Positions 11,855 to 12,333 of a stretch of 12,333 nucleotides of DNA are shown here, piece after piece (position 1 is the first letter of the stretch; the number at the start of each line of letters is the position of its first letter). This DNA is from an uncultured Collinsella sp. (GTDB taxonomy: Bacteria > Actinomycetota > Coriobacteriia > Coriobacteriales > Coriobacteriaceae): the NCBI GenBank assembly GCA_900551625.1, contig URWZ01000025.1, positions 1-12,333 of the forward strand, written 5' to 3'. The notes under the pieces are model-generated. The model worked only from the letters and a program-made list of their open reading frames with translations, was not told the origin of the DNA and did no database searches. A program made the translations under genes and the position numbers.

Positions 11855-12333
11855 GGCCTCGCGCTCGCGCAGCAGAAAGTCGAGCACGCCGCAGTCGATA
11901 AAACGTTCGTTGAAAGTCTCGATGCCCTTGTCGCCGCCCACAGCGTGCAGCAGATAGTAATCCAGATAATCCGTTTGCAAGTCGCGAAGCGACCGCCGGT
12001 ACATCTCCTCCGAATCCTTGAATATCCGAGCGGGAGACATTCCCCGCCCTGCCATACGGTGATTGGACATCTTCGTGGCGATGAACACCTTCTCGCGCGG
12101 ATGGCGTTTGAGGGCGATACCCGTCGATTTTTCGGAAAAGCCCTGTATGTAGACGGGGGCCGTGTCGAAATAGTTGACCCCGTGGGCGATGGCATAATCG
12201 ACCAGCTCGTTGACGGCCTCCTGGTCGATCGGGTTGCCGTCGGCCGCCGGCGACTCCAGCAGGGGCCAGCGCATGCAGCCGTAGCCCAGCAGCGATACCT
12301 TCTCGCCCGTCTTGGGGTTGATGCGGTAGGTCA
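11855..12333 (-). CDS. aldo/keto reductase N-terminal fragment (foreign to ppc)
   Basis: About 159 residues of an aldo/keto reductase with all four family catalytic residues: Asp and Tyr in FDTAPVY, Lys in IATK and His in YYLLHA. The N-terminus reads TYRINPKTGEKVSLLGYGCMRWP and begins with ..TG at the window edge, probably the start codon, whose first base is cut off. The sequence ends in GVLDFLLREREAG, where such proteins normally continue with an RIRxxGFS-type strand; instead PEP carboxylase follows in frame. The style resembles Bacteroidetes (for example Alistipes) ferredoxin-type aldo/keto reductases, from memory. A natural AKR-PEPC fusion would lack the C-terminal half of the barrel and the PEPC N-terminus, so a chimeric contig is far more likely. 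Confidence 0.88.

Noticed and set aside
9518..12274. Novel bifunctional aldo/keto reductase-PEP carboxylase
   Set aside because: Both partners are truncated at the join and one looks foreign; a chimeric contig explains it better.
1..12333. CRISPR array, insertion sequence or phage genes
   Set aside because: No regularly spaced direct repeats with spacers, transposase, integrase or phage structural genes were seen; the only transposon-derived bases are the library adapter.

Overview
The window looks like a short metagenomic contig from a high-GC gut actinobacterium of the Coriobacteriia. A Collinsella-like genome is my inference from GC-rich, GTC/ATC/CTC-rich codon use and overall gene content; no database search was possible. 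Both ends are artefactual or suspect. Bases 1-34 are an untrimmed Illumina Nextera adapter that truncates feoB. At the right end (about 11,845-12,333) an aldo/keto reductase fragment of different, Bacteroidetes-like character is joined in frame to PEP carboxylase, most likely an assembly or library chimera.

Left region (35-1,622, all minus strand): a ferrous-iron uptake operon feoA-feoA-feoB (feoB only its G-domain start) behind a striking 15-bp inverted repeat. Upstream of it is a monocistronic HPr phosphocarrier gene with its own terminator. This HPr keeps His15 but has Asp at the position of regulatory Ser46. Centre-left: aspS (minus) with an intrinsic terminator and a structured leader, divergent from serB (plus).

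Centre (4,362-9,053): a lactate-racemization (lar) locus in two convergent halves. On the plus strand are larB, larC and a TetR-family regulator; on the minus strand are larA and larD. LarB and LarC make and metallate the nickel-pincer nucleotide cofactor, LarA is the racemase that carries it covalently, and LarD is a lactate/glycerol-type channel. LarC stops after the LarC1 domain, so the CTP-binding LarC2 part is missing, and larE is not in the window. Between the two halves lie a C-rich, G-poor Rho-utilisation-like stretch and a bidirectional terminator.

Right region: ppc (minus), truncated at its N-terminus by the chimeric join. The most novel-looking signal is a composite palindrome found twice (6,860-6,962 and 9,368-9,494), with a possible degenerate third copy (9,323-9,372). 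Inner and outer helices differ completely in sequence between copies. They are separated by conserved 12-nt internal-loop strands at identical positions, with one compensatory base-pair change. On the minus strand both full copies begin 23-32 nt after a stop codon (ppc, larD), as expected for a structured 3'-UTR/terminator RNA element.
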